This document shows, piece by piece, positions 1-12,900 of a DNA stretch of 64,000 bases. The number at the start of each line of letters is the position of its first letter. The first letter of the stretch is position 1. This DNA is from Haliclystus octoradiatus (lineage: Eukaryota > Cnidaria > Staurozoa > Stauromedusae > Haliclystidae), in NCBI GenBank assembly GCA_916610825.1, contig OU744452.1, forward strand, positions 9,828,021-9,892,020, in the 5' to 3' direction. The position numbers were made by a program, and so were the translations under genes. The notes under the pieces are model-generated. The model ran no database searches. It had not been told where the DNA came from and saw only the letters and a list, made by a program, of their open reading frames with translations.

Positions 1-1
1 T

Positions 2-931
2 AACACCACTACAGAAACACCATCTACTACATTAGCTCCAACAACAACAGAGAAGCCAAGCACTGTAACTGATCAACCAACCACTATTGCTGATAACACC
101 ACTAGCGAAACACCTTCTACCTCCTCCGGTCCAACAACAACAGAGAAGCCAAGCACTATAACTGATCAACCAACCACTATTGCTGATATCACCACTACAG
201 AAACACCATCTACCACGTATGCTCCATCTACAACTGAAAAACCAAGTACTATAACTGATCAACCGACCACTGTTGCTGATAATACCACTACAGAAACACC
301 ATCTACCACTTATGTTCCCACTACAACTGAAAAGCCAAGCACTGTAACTGATCAACCAACCACCTTTGCTGACAACACCACTACCGAAACACCTTCTACC
401 TCCTCCGCTCCAACAACAACAGAGAAGCCAAGCACTGTTACTGATCAACCAACCACGATTGCTGATAACACCACTACAGAAACACCATCTACTACATTAG
501 CTCCAACAACAACAGAGAAGCCAAGCACTATAACTGATCAACCAACCAATGTTGCTGATAACACCACTACCGAAACACCTTCTACCACGTATATTCCAAC
601 TACAACCGAACAACCAAGCACTGTAACTGATCAACCGATCACTGTTGCTGATAACACCACTACAGAAACACCATCTACTACATTAGCTCCAACAACAACA
701 GAGAAGCCAAGCACTGTTACTGAAGAACCAACCACTATTGCTGATAACACCACTACCGAAACACCTTCTACCTCCTCCGGTCCAACAACAACAGAGAAGC
801 CAAGCACTATAACTGATCAACCAACCACGATTGCTGATAACACCACTACCGCAGCACCTTCTACTACATTAGCTCCAACAACAACAGAGAAGCCAAGCAC
901 TGTAACTGATCAACTGACCACTGTTGCTGAT
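2..931 (+). repeat. Higher-order repeat block, archetype of 10 units (930 bp)
   Basis: Ten successive units are distinguishable by their variable segment: LAP, SSG, YAP (starting Ile-Thr-Thr instead of Asn-Thr-Thr), YVP (ending Phe-Ala-Asp), SSA, LAP (ending Asn-Val-Ala-Asp), YIP with Glu-Gln in place of Glu-Lys, LAP with Glu-Glu, SSG, and a last unit that begins with Ala-Ala-Pro and carries Asp-Gln-Leu. The same order restarts at 932. The Asp-Gln-Leu unit is a convenient end marker for this block type across the window. Confidence 0.9.
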
Positions 932-3900
932 AACACCACTACAGAAACACCATCTACTACATTAGCTCCAACAACAACAGAGAAGCCAAGCACTGTAACT
1001 GATCAACCAACCACTATTGCTGATAACACCACTAGCGAAACACCTTCTACCTCCTCCGGTCCAACAACAACAGAGAAGCCAAGCACTATAACTGATCAAC
1101 CAACCACTATTGCTGATATCACCACTACAGAAACACCATCTACCACGTATGCTCCATCTACAACTGAAAAACCAAGTACTATAACTGATCAACCGACCAC
1201 TGTTGCTGATAATACCACTACAGAAACACCATCTACCACTTATGTTCCCACTACAACCGAAAAGCCAAGCACTGTAACTGATCAACCAACCACCTTTGCT
1301 GACAACACCACTACCGAAACACTTTCTACCTCCTCCGCTCCAACAACAACAGAGAAGCCAAGCACTGTTACTGAAGAACCAACCACTATTGCTGATAACA
1401 CCACTACCGAAACACCTTCTACCTCCTCCGGTCAAACAACAACAGAGAAGCCAAGCACTATAACTGATCAACCAACCACTATTGCTGATAACACCACTAC
1501 AGAAACACCATCTACCACGTATGCTCCATCTACAACTGAAAAACCAAGTACTATAACTGATCAACCGACCACTGTTGCTGATAACACCACTACAGAAACA
1601 CCATCTACTACATTAGCTCCAACAACAACAGAGAAGCCAAGCACTGTAACTTATCAACCAACCACTATTGCTGATAACACCACTACAGAAACACCTTCTA
1701 CCACGTATATTCCAACTACAACCGAACAACCAAGCACTGTAACTGATCAACCGATCACTGTTGCTGATAACACCACTACAGAAACACCATCTACTACATT
1801 AGCTCCAACAACAACAGAGAAGCCAAGCACTGTTACTGAAGAACCAACCACTATTGCTGATAACACCACTACCGAAACACCTTCTACCTCCTCCGGTCCA
1901 ACAACAACAGAGAAGCCAAGCACTATAACTGATCAACCAACCACGATTGCTGATAACACCACTACCGCAGCACATTCTACTACATTAGCTCCAACAACAA
2001 CAGAGAAGCCAAGCACTGTAACTGATCAACTGACCACTGTTGCTGATAACACCACTACAGAAACACCATCTACTACATTAGCTCCAACAACAACAGAGAA
2101 GCCAAGCACTGTAACTGATCAACCAACCACTATTGCTGATAACACCACTAGCGAAACACCTTCTACCTCCTCCGGTCCAACAACAACAGAGAAGCCAAGA
2201 ACTAAAACTGATCAACCAACCACTATTGCTGATATCACCACTACAGAAACACCATCTACCACGTATGCTCCATCTACCACGTATGCTGCATCTACAACTG
2301 AAAAACCAAGTACTATAACTGATCAACCGACCACTGTTGCTGATAATACCACTACAGAAACACCATCTACCACTTATGTTCCCACTACAACCGAAAAGCC
2401 AAGCACTGTAACTGATCAACCAACCACCTTTGCTGACAACACCACTACCGAAACACCTTCTACCTCCTCCGCTCCAACAACAACAGAGAAGCCAAGCACT
2501 GTTACTGATCAACCAACCACGATTGCTGATAACACCACTACAGAAACACCATCTACTACATTAGCTCCAACAACAACAGAGAAGCCAAGCACTATAACTG
2601 ATCAACCAACCACTGTTGCTGATAACACCACTACCGAAACACCTCCTACCACGTATATTCCAACTACAACCGAACAACCAAGCACTGTAACTGATCAACC
2701 GATCACTGTTGCTGATAACACCACTACAGAAACACCATCTACTACATTAGCTCCAACAACAACAGAGAAGCCAAGCACTGTTACTGAAGAACCAACCACT
2801 ATTGCTGATAACACCACTACCGAAACACCTTCTACCTCCTCCGGTCCAACAACAACAGAGAAGCCAAGCACTATAACTGATCAACCAACCACGATTGCTG
2901 ATAACACCACTACCGCAGCACCTTCTACTACATTAGCTCCAACAACAACAGAGAAGCCAAGCACTGTAACTGATCAACTGACCACTGTTGCTGATAACAC
3001 CACTACAGAAACACCATCTACTACATTAGCTCCAACAACAACAGAGAAGCCAAGCACTGTAACTGATCAACCAACCACTATTGCTGATAACACCACTAGC
3101 GAAACACCTTCTACCTCCTCCGGTCCAACAACAACAGAGAAGCCAAGCACTATAACTGATCAACCAACCACTATTGCTGATATCACCACTTCAGAAACAC
3201 CATCTACCACGTATGCTCCATCTACAACTGAAAAACCAAGTACTATAACTGATCAACCGACCACTGTTGCTGATAATACCACTACAGAAACACCATCTAC
3301 CACTTATGTTCCCACTACAACCGAAAAGCCAAGCACTGTAACTGATCAACCAACCACCTTTGCTGACAACACCACTACCGAAACACCTTCTACCTCCTCC
3401 GCTCCAACAACAACAGAGAAGCCAAGCACTGTTACTGATCAACCAACCACGATTGCTGATAACACCACTACAGAAACACCATCTACTACATTAGCTCCAA
3501 CAACAACAGAGAAGCCAAGCACTATAACTGATCAACCAACCACTGTTGCTGATAACACCACTACCGAAACACCTCCTACCACGTATATTCCAACTACAAC
3601 CGAACAACCAAGCACTGTAACTGATCAACCGATCACTGTTGCTGATAACACCACTACAGAAACACCATCTACTACATTAGCTCCAACAACAACAGAGAAG
3701 CCAAGCACTGTTACTGAAGAACCAACCACTATTGCTGATAACACCACTACCGAAACACCTTCTACCTCCTCCGGTCCAACAACAACAGAGAAGCCAAGCA
3801 CTATAACTGATCAACCAACCACGATTGCTGATAACACCACTACCGCAGCACCTTCTACTACATTAGCTCCAACAACAACAGAGAAGCCAAGCACTGTAAC

Positions 3901-6900
3901 TGATCAACTGACCACTGTTGCTGATAACACCACTACAGAAACACCATCTACTACATTAGCTCCAACAACAACAGAGAAGCCAAGCACTGTAACTGATCAA
4001 CCAACCACTATTGCTGATAACACCACTAGCGAAACACCTTCTACCTCCTCCGGTCCAACAACAACAGAGAAGCCAAGCACTATAACTGATCAACCAACCA
4101 CTATTGCTGATATCACCACTTCAGAAACACCATCTACCACGTATGCTCCATCTACAACTGAAAAACCAAGTACTATAACTGATCAACCGACCACTGTTGC
4201 TGATAATACCACTACAGAAACACCATCTACCACTTATGTTCCCACTACAACCGAAAAGCCAAGCACTGTAACTGATCAACCAACCACCTTTGCTGACAAC
4301 ACCACTACCGAAACACTTTCTACCTCCTCCGCTCCAACAACAACAGAGAAGCCAAGCACTGTTACTGATCAACCAACCACGATTGCTGATAACACCACTA
4401 CAGAAACACCATCTACTACATTAGCTCCAACAACAACAGAGAAGCCAAGCACTATAACTGATCAACCAACCACTGTTGCTGATAACACCACTACCGAAAC
4501 ACCTTCTACCACGTATATTCCAACTACAACCGAACAACCAATCACTGTAACTGATCAACCGACCACTGTTGCTGATAACACCACTACAGAAACACCATCT
4601 ACCACGTATGCTCCATCTACAACTGAAAAACCAAGTACTATAACTGATCAACCGACCACTGTTGCTGATAATACCACTACAGAAACACCATCTACCACTT
4701 ATGTTCCCACTACAACCGAAAAGCCAAGCACTGTAACTGATCAACCAACCACCTTTGCTGATAACACCACTACAGAAACACCATCTGCTACATTAGCTCC
4801 AACAACAACAGAGAAGCCAAGCACTGTTACTGAAGAACCAACCACTATTGCTGATAACACCACTACCGAAACACCTTCTACCTCCTCCGGTCCAACAACA
4901 ACAGAGAAGCCAAGCACTATAACTGATCAACCAACCACTATTGCTGATAACACCACTACAGAAACACCATCTACCACGTATGCTCCATCTACAACTGAAA
5001 AACCAAGTACTATAACTGATCAACCGACCACTGTTGCTGATAACACCACTACAGAAACACCATCTACTACATTAGCTCCAACAACAACAGAGAAGCCAAG
5101 CACTGTAACTGATCAACCAACCACTATTGCTGATAACACCACTAGCGAAACACCTTCTACGTCATCAGCTCCAACAACAACAGAAAAGCCAAGCACTATA
5201 ACTGATCAACCAACCACGATTGCTGATAACACCACTACCGCAGCACCTTCTACTACATTAGCTCCAACAACAACAGAGAAGCCAAGCACTGTAACTGATC
5301 AACTGACCACTGTTGCTGATAACACCACTACAGAAACACCATCTACTACATTAGCTCCAACAACAACAGAGAAGCCAAGCACTGTAACTGATCAACCAAC
5401 CACTATTGCTGATAACACCACTAGCGAAACACCTTCTACCTCCTCCGGTCCAACAACAACAGAGAAGCCAAGCACTATAACTGATCAACCAACCACTATT
5501 GCTGATATCACCACTACAGAAACACCATCTACCACGTATGCTCCATCTACAACTGAAAAACCAAGTACTATAACTGATCAACCGACCACTGTTGCTGATA
5601 ATACCACTACAGAAACACCATCTACCACTTATGTTCCCACTACAACCGAAAAGCCAAGCACTGTAACTGATCAAACAACCACCTTTGCTGACAACACCAC
5701 TACCGAAACACCTTCTACCTCCTCCGCTCCAACAACAACAGAGAAGCCAAGCACTGTTACTGATCAACCAACCACGATTGCTGATAACACCACTACAGAA
5801 ACACCATCTACTACATTAGCTCCAACAACAACAGAGAAGCCAAGCACTATAACTGATCAACCAACCACTGTTGCTGATAACACCACTACCGAAACACCTT
5901 CTACCACGTATATTCCAACTACAACCGAACAACCAAGCACTGTAACTGATCAACCGATCACTGTTGCTGATAACACCACTACAGAAACACCATCTACTAC
6001 ATTAGCTCCAACAACAACAGAAAAGCCAAGCACTGTAACTGATCAACCAACCACCTTTGCTGACAACACCACTACCGAAACACCTTCTACCTCCTCCGGT
6101 CCAACAACAACAGAGAAGCCAAGCACTATAACTGATCAACCAACCACGATTGCTGATAACACCACTAACGCAGCACCTTCTACTACATTAGCTCCAACAA
6201 CAACAGAGAAGCCAAGCACTGTAACTGATCAACTGACCACTGTTGCTGATAACACCACTACAGAAACACCATCTACTACATTAGCTCCAACAACAACAGA
6301 AAAGCCAAGCACTGTAACTGATCAACCAACCACCTTTGCTGACAACACCACTACCGAAACACTTTCTACCTCCTCCGCTCCAACAACAACAGAGAAGCCA
6401 AGCACTGTTACTGATCAACCAACCACGATTGCTGATAACACCACTACAGAAACACCATCTACTACATTAGCTCCAACAACAACAGAGAAGCCAAGCACTA
6501 TAACTGATCAACCAACCACTGTTGCTGATAACACCACTACCGAAACACCTTCTACCACGTATATTCCAATTACAACCGAACAACCAAGCACTGTAACTGA
6601 TCAACCGACCACTGTTGCTGATAACACCACTACAGAAACACCATCTACGTCATCAGCTCCAACAACAACAGAAATGCCAAGCACTATAACTGGTCAACCA
6701 ACCACGATTGCTGATAACACCACTACCGCAGCACCTTCTACTACATTAGCTCCAACAACAACAGAGAAGCCAAGCACTGTAACTGATCAACTGACCACTG
6801 TTGCTGATAACACCACTACAGAAACACCATCTACTACATTAGCTCCAACAACAACAGAGAAGCCAAGCACTGTAACTGATCAACCAACCACTATTGCTGA

Positions 6901-9900
6901 TAACACCACTAGCGAAACACCTTCTACCTCCTCCGGTCCAACAACAACAGAGAAGCCAAGCACTATAACTGATCAACCAACCACTATTGCTGATATCACC
7001 ACTACAGAAACACCATCTACCACGTATGCTCCATCTACAACTGAAAAACCAAGTACTATAACTGATCAACCGACCACTGTTGCTGATAATACCACTACAG
7101 AAACACCATCTACCACTTATGTTCCCACTACAACCGAAAAGCCAAGCACTGTAACTGATCAAACAACCACCTTTGCTGACAACACCACTACCGAAACACC
7201 TTCTACCTCCTCCGCTCCAACAACAACAGAGAAGCCAAGCACTGTTACTGATCAACCAACCACGATTGCTGATAACACCACTACAGAAACACCATCTACT
7301 ACATTAGCTCCAACAACAACAGAGAAGCCAAGCACTATAACTGATCAACCAACCACTGTTGCTGATAACACCACTACCGAAACACCTTCTACCACGTATA
7401 TTCCAACTACAACCGAACAACCAAGCACTGTAACTGATCAACCGATCACTGTTGCTGATAACACCACTACAGAAACACCATCTACTACATTAGCTCCAAC
7501 AACAACAGAAAAGCCAAGCACTGTAACTGATCAACCAACCACCTTTGCTGACAACACCACTACCGAAACACTTTCTACCTCCTCCGCTCCAACAACAACA
7601 GAGAAGCCAAGCACTGTTACTGATCAACCAACCACGATTGCTGATAACACCACTACAGAAACACCATCTACTACATTAGCTCCAACAACAACAGAGAAGC
7701 CAAGCACTATAACTGATCAACCAACCACTGTTGCTGATAACACCACTACCGAAACACCTTCTACCACGTATATTCCAATTACAACCGAACAACCAAGCAC
7801 TGTAACTGATCAACCGACCACTGTTGCTGATAACACCACTACAGAAACACCATCTACCACGTATGCTCCATCTACAACTGAAAAACCAAGTACTATAACT
7901 GATCAACCGACCACTGTTGCTGATAATACCACTACAGAAACACCATCTACCACTTATGTTCCCACTACAACCGAAAAGCCAAGCACTGTAACTGATCAAC
8001 CAACCACCTTTGCTGATAACACCACTACAGAAACACCATCTACTACATTAGCTCCAACAACAACAGAGAAGCCAAGCACTGTTACTGAAGAACCAACCAC
8101 TATTGCTGATAACACCACTACCGAAACACCTTCTACCTCCTCCGGTCCAACAACAACAGAGAAGCCAAGCACTATAACTGATCAACCAACCACTATTGCT
8201 GATAACACCACTACAGAAACACCATCTACCACGTATGCTCCATCTACAACTGAAAAACCAAGTACTATAACTGATCAACCGACCACTGTTGCTGATAACA
8301 CCACTACAGAAACACCATCTACTACATTAGCTCCAACAACAACAGAGAAGCCAAGCACTGTAACTGATCAACCAACCACTATTGCTGATAACACCACTAG
8401 CGAAACACCTTCTACGTCATCAGCTCCAACAACAACAGAAAAGCCAAGCACTATAACTGATCAACCAACCACGATTGCTGATAACACCACTACCGCAGCA
8501 CCTTCTACTACATTAGCTCCAACAACAACAGAGAAGCCAAGCACTGTAACTGATCAACTGACCACTGTTGCTGATAACACCACTACAGAAACACCATCTA
8601 CTACATTAGCTCCAACAACAACAGAGAAGCCAAGCACTGTAACTGATCAACCAACCACTATTGCTGATAACACCACTAGCGAAACACCTTCTACGTCATC
8701 AGCTCCAACAACAACAGAAAAGCCAAGCACTATAACTGATCAACCAACCACGATTGCTGATAACACCACTACCGCAGCACCTTCTACTACATTAGCTCCA
8801 ACAACAACAGAGAAGCCAAGCACTGTAACTGATCAACTGACCACTGTTGCTGATAACACCACTACAGAAACACCATCTACTACATTAGCTCCAACAACAA
8901 CAGAAAAGCCAAGCACTGTAACTGATCAACCAACCACCTTTGCTGATATCACCACTACAGAAACACCATCTACCACGTATGCTCCATCTACAACTGAAAA
9001 ACCAAGTACTATAACTGATCAACCGACCACTGTTGCTGATAATACCACTACAGAAACACCATCTACCACTTATGTTCCCACTACAACCGAAAAGCCAAGC
9101 ACTGTAACTGATCAAACAACCACCTTTGCTGACAACACCACTACCGAAACACCTTCTACCTCCTCCGCTCCAACAACAACAGAGAAGCCAAGCACTGTTA
9201 CTGATCAACCAACCACGATTGCTGATTACACCACTACAGAAACACCATCTACTACATTAGCTCCAACAACAACAGAGAAGCCAAGCACTATAACTGATCA
9301 ACCAACCACTGTTGCTGATAACACCACTACCGAAACACCTTCTACCACGTATATTCCAACTACAACCGAACAACCAAGCACTGTAACTGATCAACCGATC
9401 ACTGTTGCTGATAACACCACTACAGAAACACCATCTACTACATTAGCTCCAACAACAACAGAGAAGCCAAGCACTGTTACTGAAGAACCAACCACTATTG
9501 CTGATAACACCACTACCGAAACACCTTCTACCTCCTCCGGTCCAACAACAACAGAGAAGCCAAGCACTATAACTGATCAACCAACCACGATTGCTGATAA
9601 CACCACTAACGCAGCACCTTCTACTACATTAGCTCCAACAACAACAGAGAAGCCAAGCACTGTAACTGATCAACTGACCACTGTTGCTGATAACACCACT
9701 ACAGAAACACCATCTACTACATTAGCTCCAACAACAACAGAGAAGCCAAGCACTGTAACTGATCAACCAACCACTATTGCTGATAACACCACTAGCGAAA
9801 CACCTTCTACCTCCTCCGGTCCAACAACAACAGAGAAGCCAAGCACTATAACTGATCAACCAACCACTATTGCTGATATCACCACTACAGAAACACCATC

Positions 9901-12900
9901 TACCACGTATGCTCCATCTACAACTGAAAAACCAAGTACTATAACTGATCAACCGACCACTGTTGCTGATAATACCACTACAGAAACACCATCTACCACT
10001 TATGTTCCCACTACAACCGAAAAGCCAAGCACTGTAACTGATCAACCAACCACCTTTGCTGACAACACCACTACCGAAACACTTTCTACCTCCTCCGCTC
10101 CAACAACAACAGAGAAGCCAAGCACTGTTACTGATCAACCAACCACGATTGCTGATAACACCACTACAGAAACACCATCTACTACATTAGCTCCAACAAC
10201 AACAGAGAAGCCTAGCACTATAACTGATCAACCAACCACTGTTGCTGATAACACCACTACCGAAACACCTTCTACCACGTATATTCCAACTACAACCGAA
10301 CAACCAAGCACTGTAACTGATCAACCGACCACTGTTGCTGATAACACCACTACAGAAACACCATCTACCACGTATGCTCCATCTACAACTGAAAAACCAA
10401 GTACTATAACTGATCAACCGACCACTGTTGCTGATAATACCACTACAGAAACACCATCTACCACTTATGTTCCCACTACAACCGAAAAGCCAAGCACTGT
10501 AACTGATCAACCAACCACCTTTGCTGATAACACCACTACAGAAACACCATCTACTACATTAGCTCCAACAACAACAGAGAAGCCAAGCACTGTTACTGAA
10601 GAACCAACCACTATTGCTGATGACACCACTACCGAAACACCTTCTACCTCCTCCGGTCCAACAACAACAGAGAAGCCAAGCACTATAACTGATCAACCAA
10701 CCACTATTGCTGATAACACCACTACAGAAACACCATCTACCACGTATGCTCCATCTACAACTGAAAAACCAAGTACTATAACTGATCAACCGACCACTGT
10801 TGCTGATAACACCACTACAGAAACACCATCTACTACATTAGCTCCAACAACAACAGAGAAGCCAAGCACTGTAACTGATCAACCAACCACCTTTGCTGAC
10901 AACACCACTACAGAAACACCATCTACTACATTAGCTCAAACATCAACAGAGAAGCCAAGCACTGTTACTGAAGAACCAACCACTATTGCTGATAACACCA
11001 CTACCGAAACACCTTCTACCTCCTCCAGTCCAACAACAACAGAGAAGCCAAGCACTATAACTGATCAACCAACCACTATTGCTGTTAACACCACTACAGA
11101 AACACCATCTACCACGTATGCTCCATCTACAACTGAAAAACCAAGTACTATAACTGATCAACCGACCATTGTTGCTGATAACACCACTACAGAAACACCA
11201 TCTACTACATTAGCTCCAACAACAACAGAGAAGCCAAGCACTGTAACTGATCAACCAACCACTATTGCTGATAACACCACTAGCGAAACACCTTCTACGT
11301 CATCAGCTCCAACAACAACAGAAAAGCCAAGCACTATTACTGATCAACCAACCACGATTGCTGATAACACCACTACAGAAGCACCATCTACCACGTATGT
11401 TCCCACTACAACCGAAAAGCCAAGCACTGTAACTGATCAACCAACCACCTTTGCTGACAACACCACTACCGAAACACCTTCTACCTCCTCCGCTCCAACA
11501 ACAACAGAGAAGCCAAGCACTGTTACTGATCAACCAACCACGATTGCTGATAACACCACTACAGAAACACCATCTACTACATTAGCTCCAACAACAACAG
11601 AGAAGCCAAGCACTATAACTGATCAACCAACCAATGTTGCTGATAACACCACTACCGAAACACCTTCTACCTCCTCCGGTCCAACAACAACAGAGAAGCC
11701 AAGCACTATAACTGATCAACCAACCACGATTGCTGATAACACCACTACCGCAGCACCTTCTACTACATTAGCTCCAACAACAACAGAGAAGCCAAGCACT
11801 GTAACTGATCAACTGACCACTGTTGCTGATAACACCACTACAGAAACACAATCTACTACATTAGCTCCAACAACAACAGAGAAGCCAAGCACTGTAACTG
11901 ATCAACCAACCACTATTGCTGATAACACCACTAGCGAAACACCTTCTACCTCCTCCGGTCCAACAACAACAGAGAAGCCAAGCACTATAACTGATCAACC
12001 AACCACTATTGCTGATATCACCACTACAGAAACACCATCTACCACGTATGCTCCATCTACAACTGAAAAACCAAGTACTATAACTGATCAACCGACCACT
12101 GTTGCTGATAATACCACTACAGAAACACCATCTACCACTTATGTTCCCACTACAACCGAAAAGCCAAGCACTGTAACTGATCAACCAACCACCTTTGCTG
12201 ACAACACCACTACCGAAACACTTTCTACCTCCTCCGCTCCAACAACAACAGAGAAGCCAAGCACTGTTACTGAAGAACCAACCACTATTGCTGATAACAC
12301 CACTACCGAAACACCTTCTACCTCCTCCGGTCAAACAACAACAGAGAAGCCAAGCACTATAACTGATCAACCAACCACTATTGCTGATAACACCACTACA
12401 GAAACACCATCTACCACGTATGCTCCATCTACAACTGAAAAACCAAGTACTATAACTGATCAACCGACCACTGTTGCTGATAACACCACTACAGAAACAC
12501 CATCTACTACATTAGCTCCAACAACAACAGAGAAGCCAAGCACTGTAACTTATCAACCAACCACTATTGCTGATAACACCACTAGCGAAACACCTTCTAC
12601 GTCATCAGCTCCAACAACAACAGAAAAGCCAAGCACTATAACTGATCAACCAACCACGATTGCTGATAACACCACTACCGCAGCACCTTCTACTACATTA
12701 GCTCCAACAACAACAGAGAAGCCAAGCACTGTAACTGATCAACTGACCACTGTTGCTGATAACACCACTACAGAAACACCATCTACTACATTAGCTCCAA
12801 CAACAACAGAGAAGCCAAGCACTGTAACTGATCAACCAACCACTATTGCTGATAACACCACTAGCGAAACACCTTCTACCTCCTCCGGTCCAACAACAAC

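Noticed and set aside
962-1564. Antisense open frames up to about 200 codons, rich in Cys, Trp, Gly and Ser, recurring all along the window
   Set aside because: They are codon-for-codon complements of the sense frame. Their stops are the complement of TTA (Leu11 of the LAP units) and they start at the complement of CAA (TTG). Their lengths just count consecutive units lacking LAP.
6674-6676. In-frame ATG as translation start
   Set aside because: It is a Lys-to-Met substitution within a repeat, with the same repeat frame open upstream to base 2. Other in-frame ATGs (such as near 14,720, 17,651 and 21,146) are likewise substitutions.
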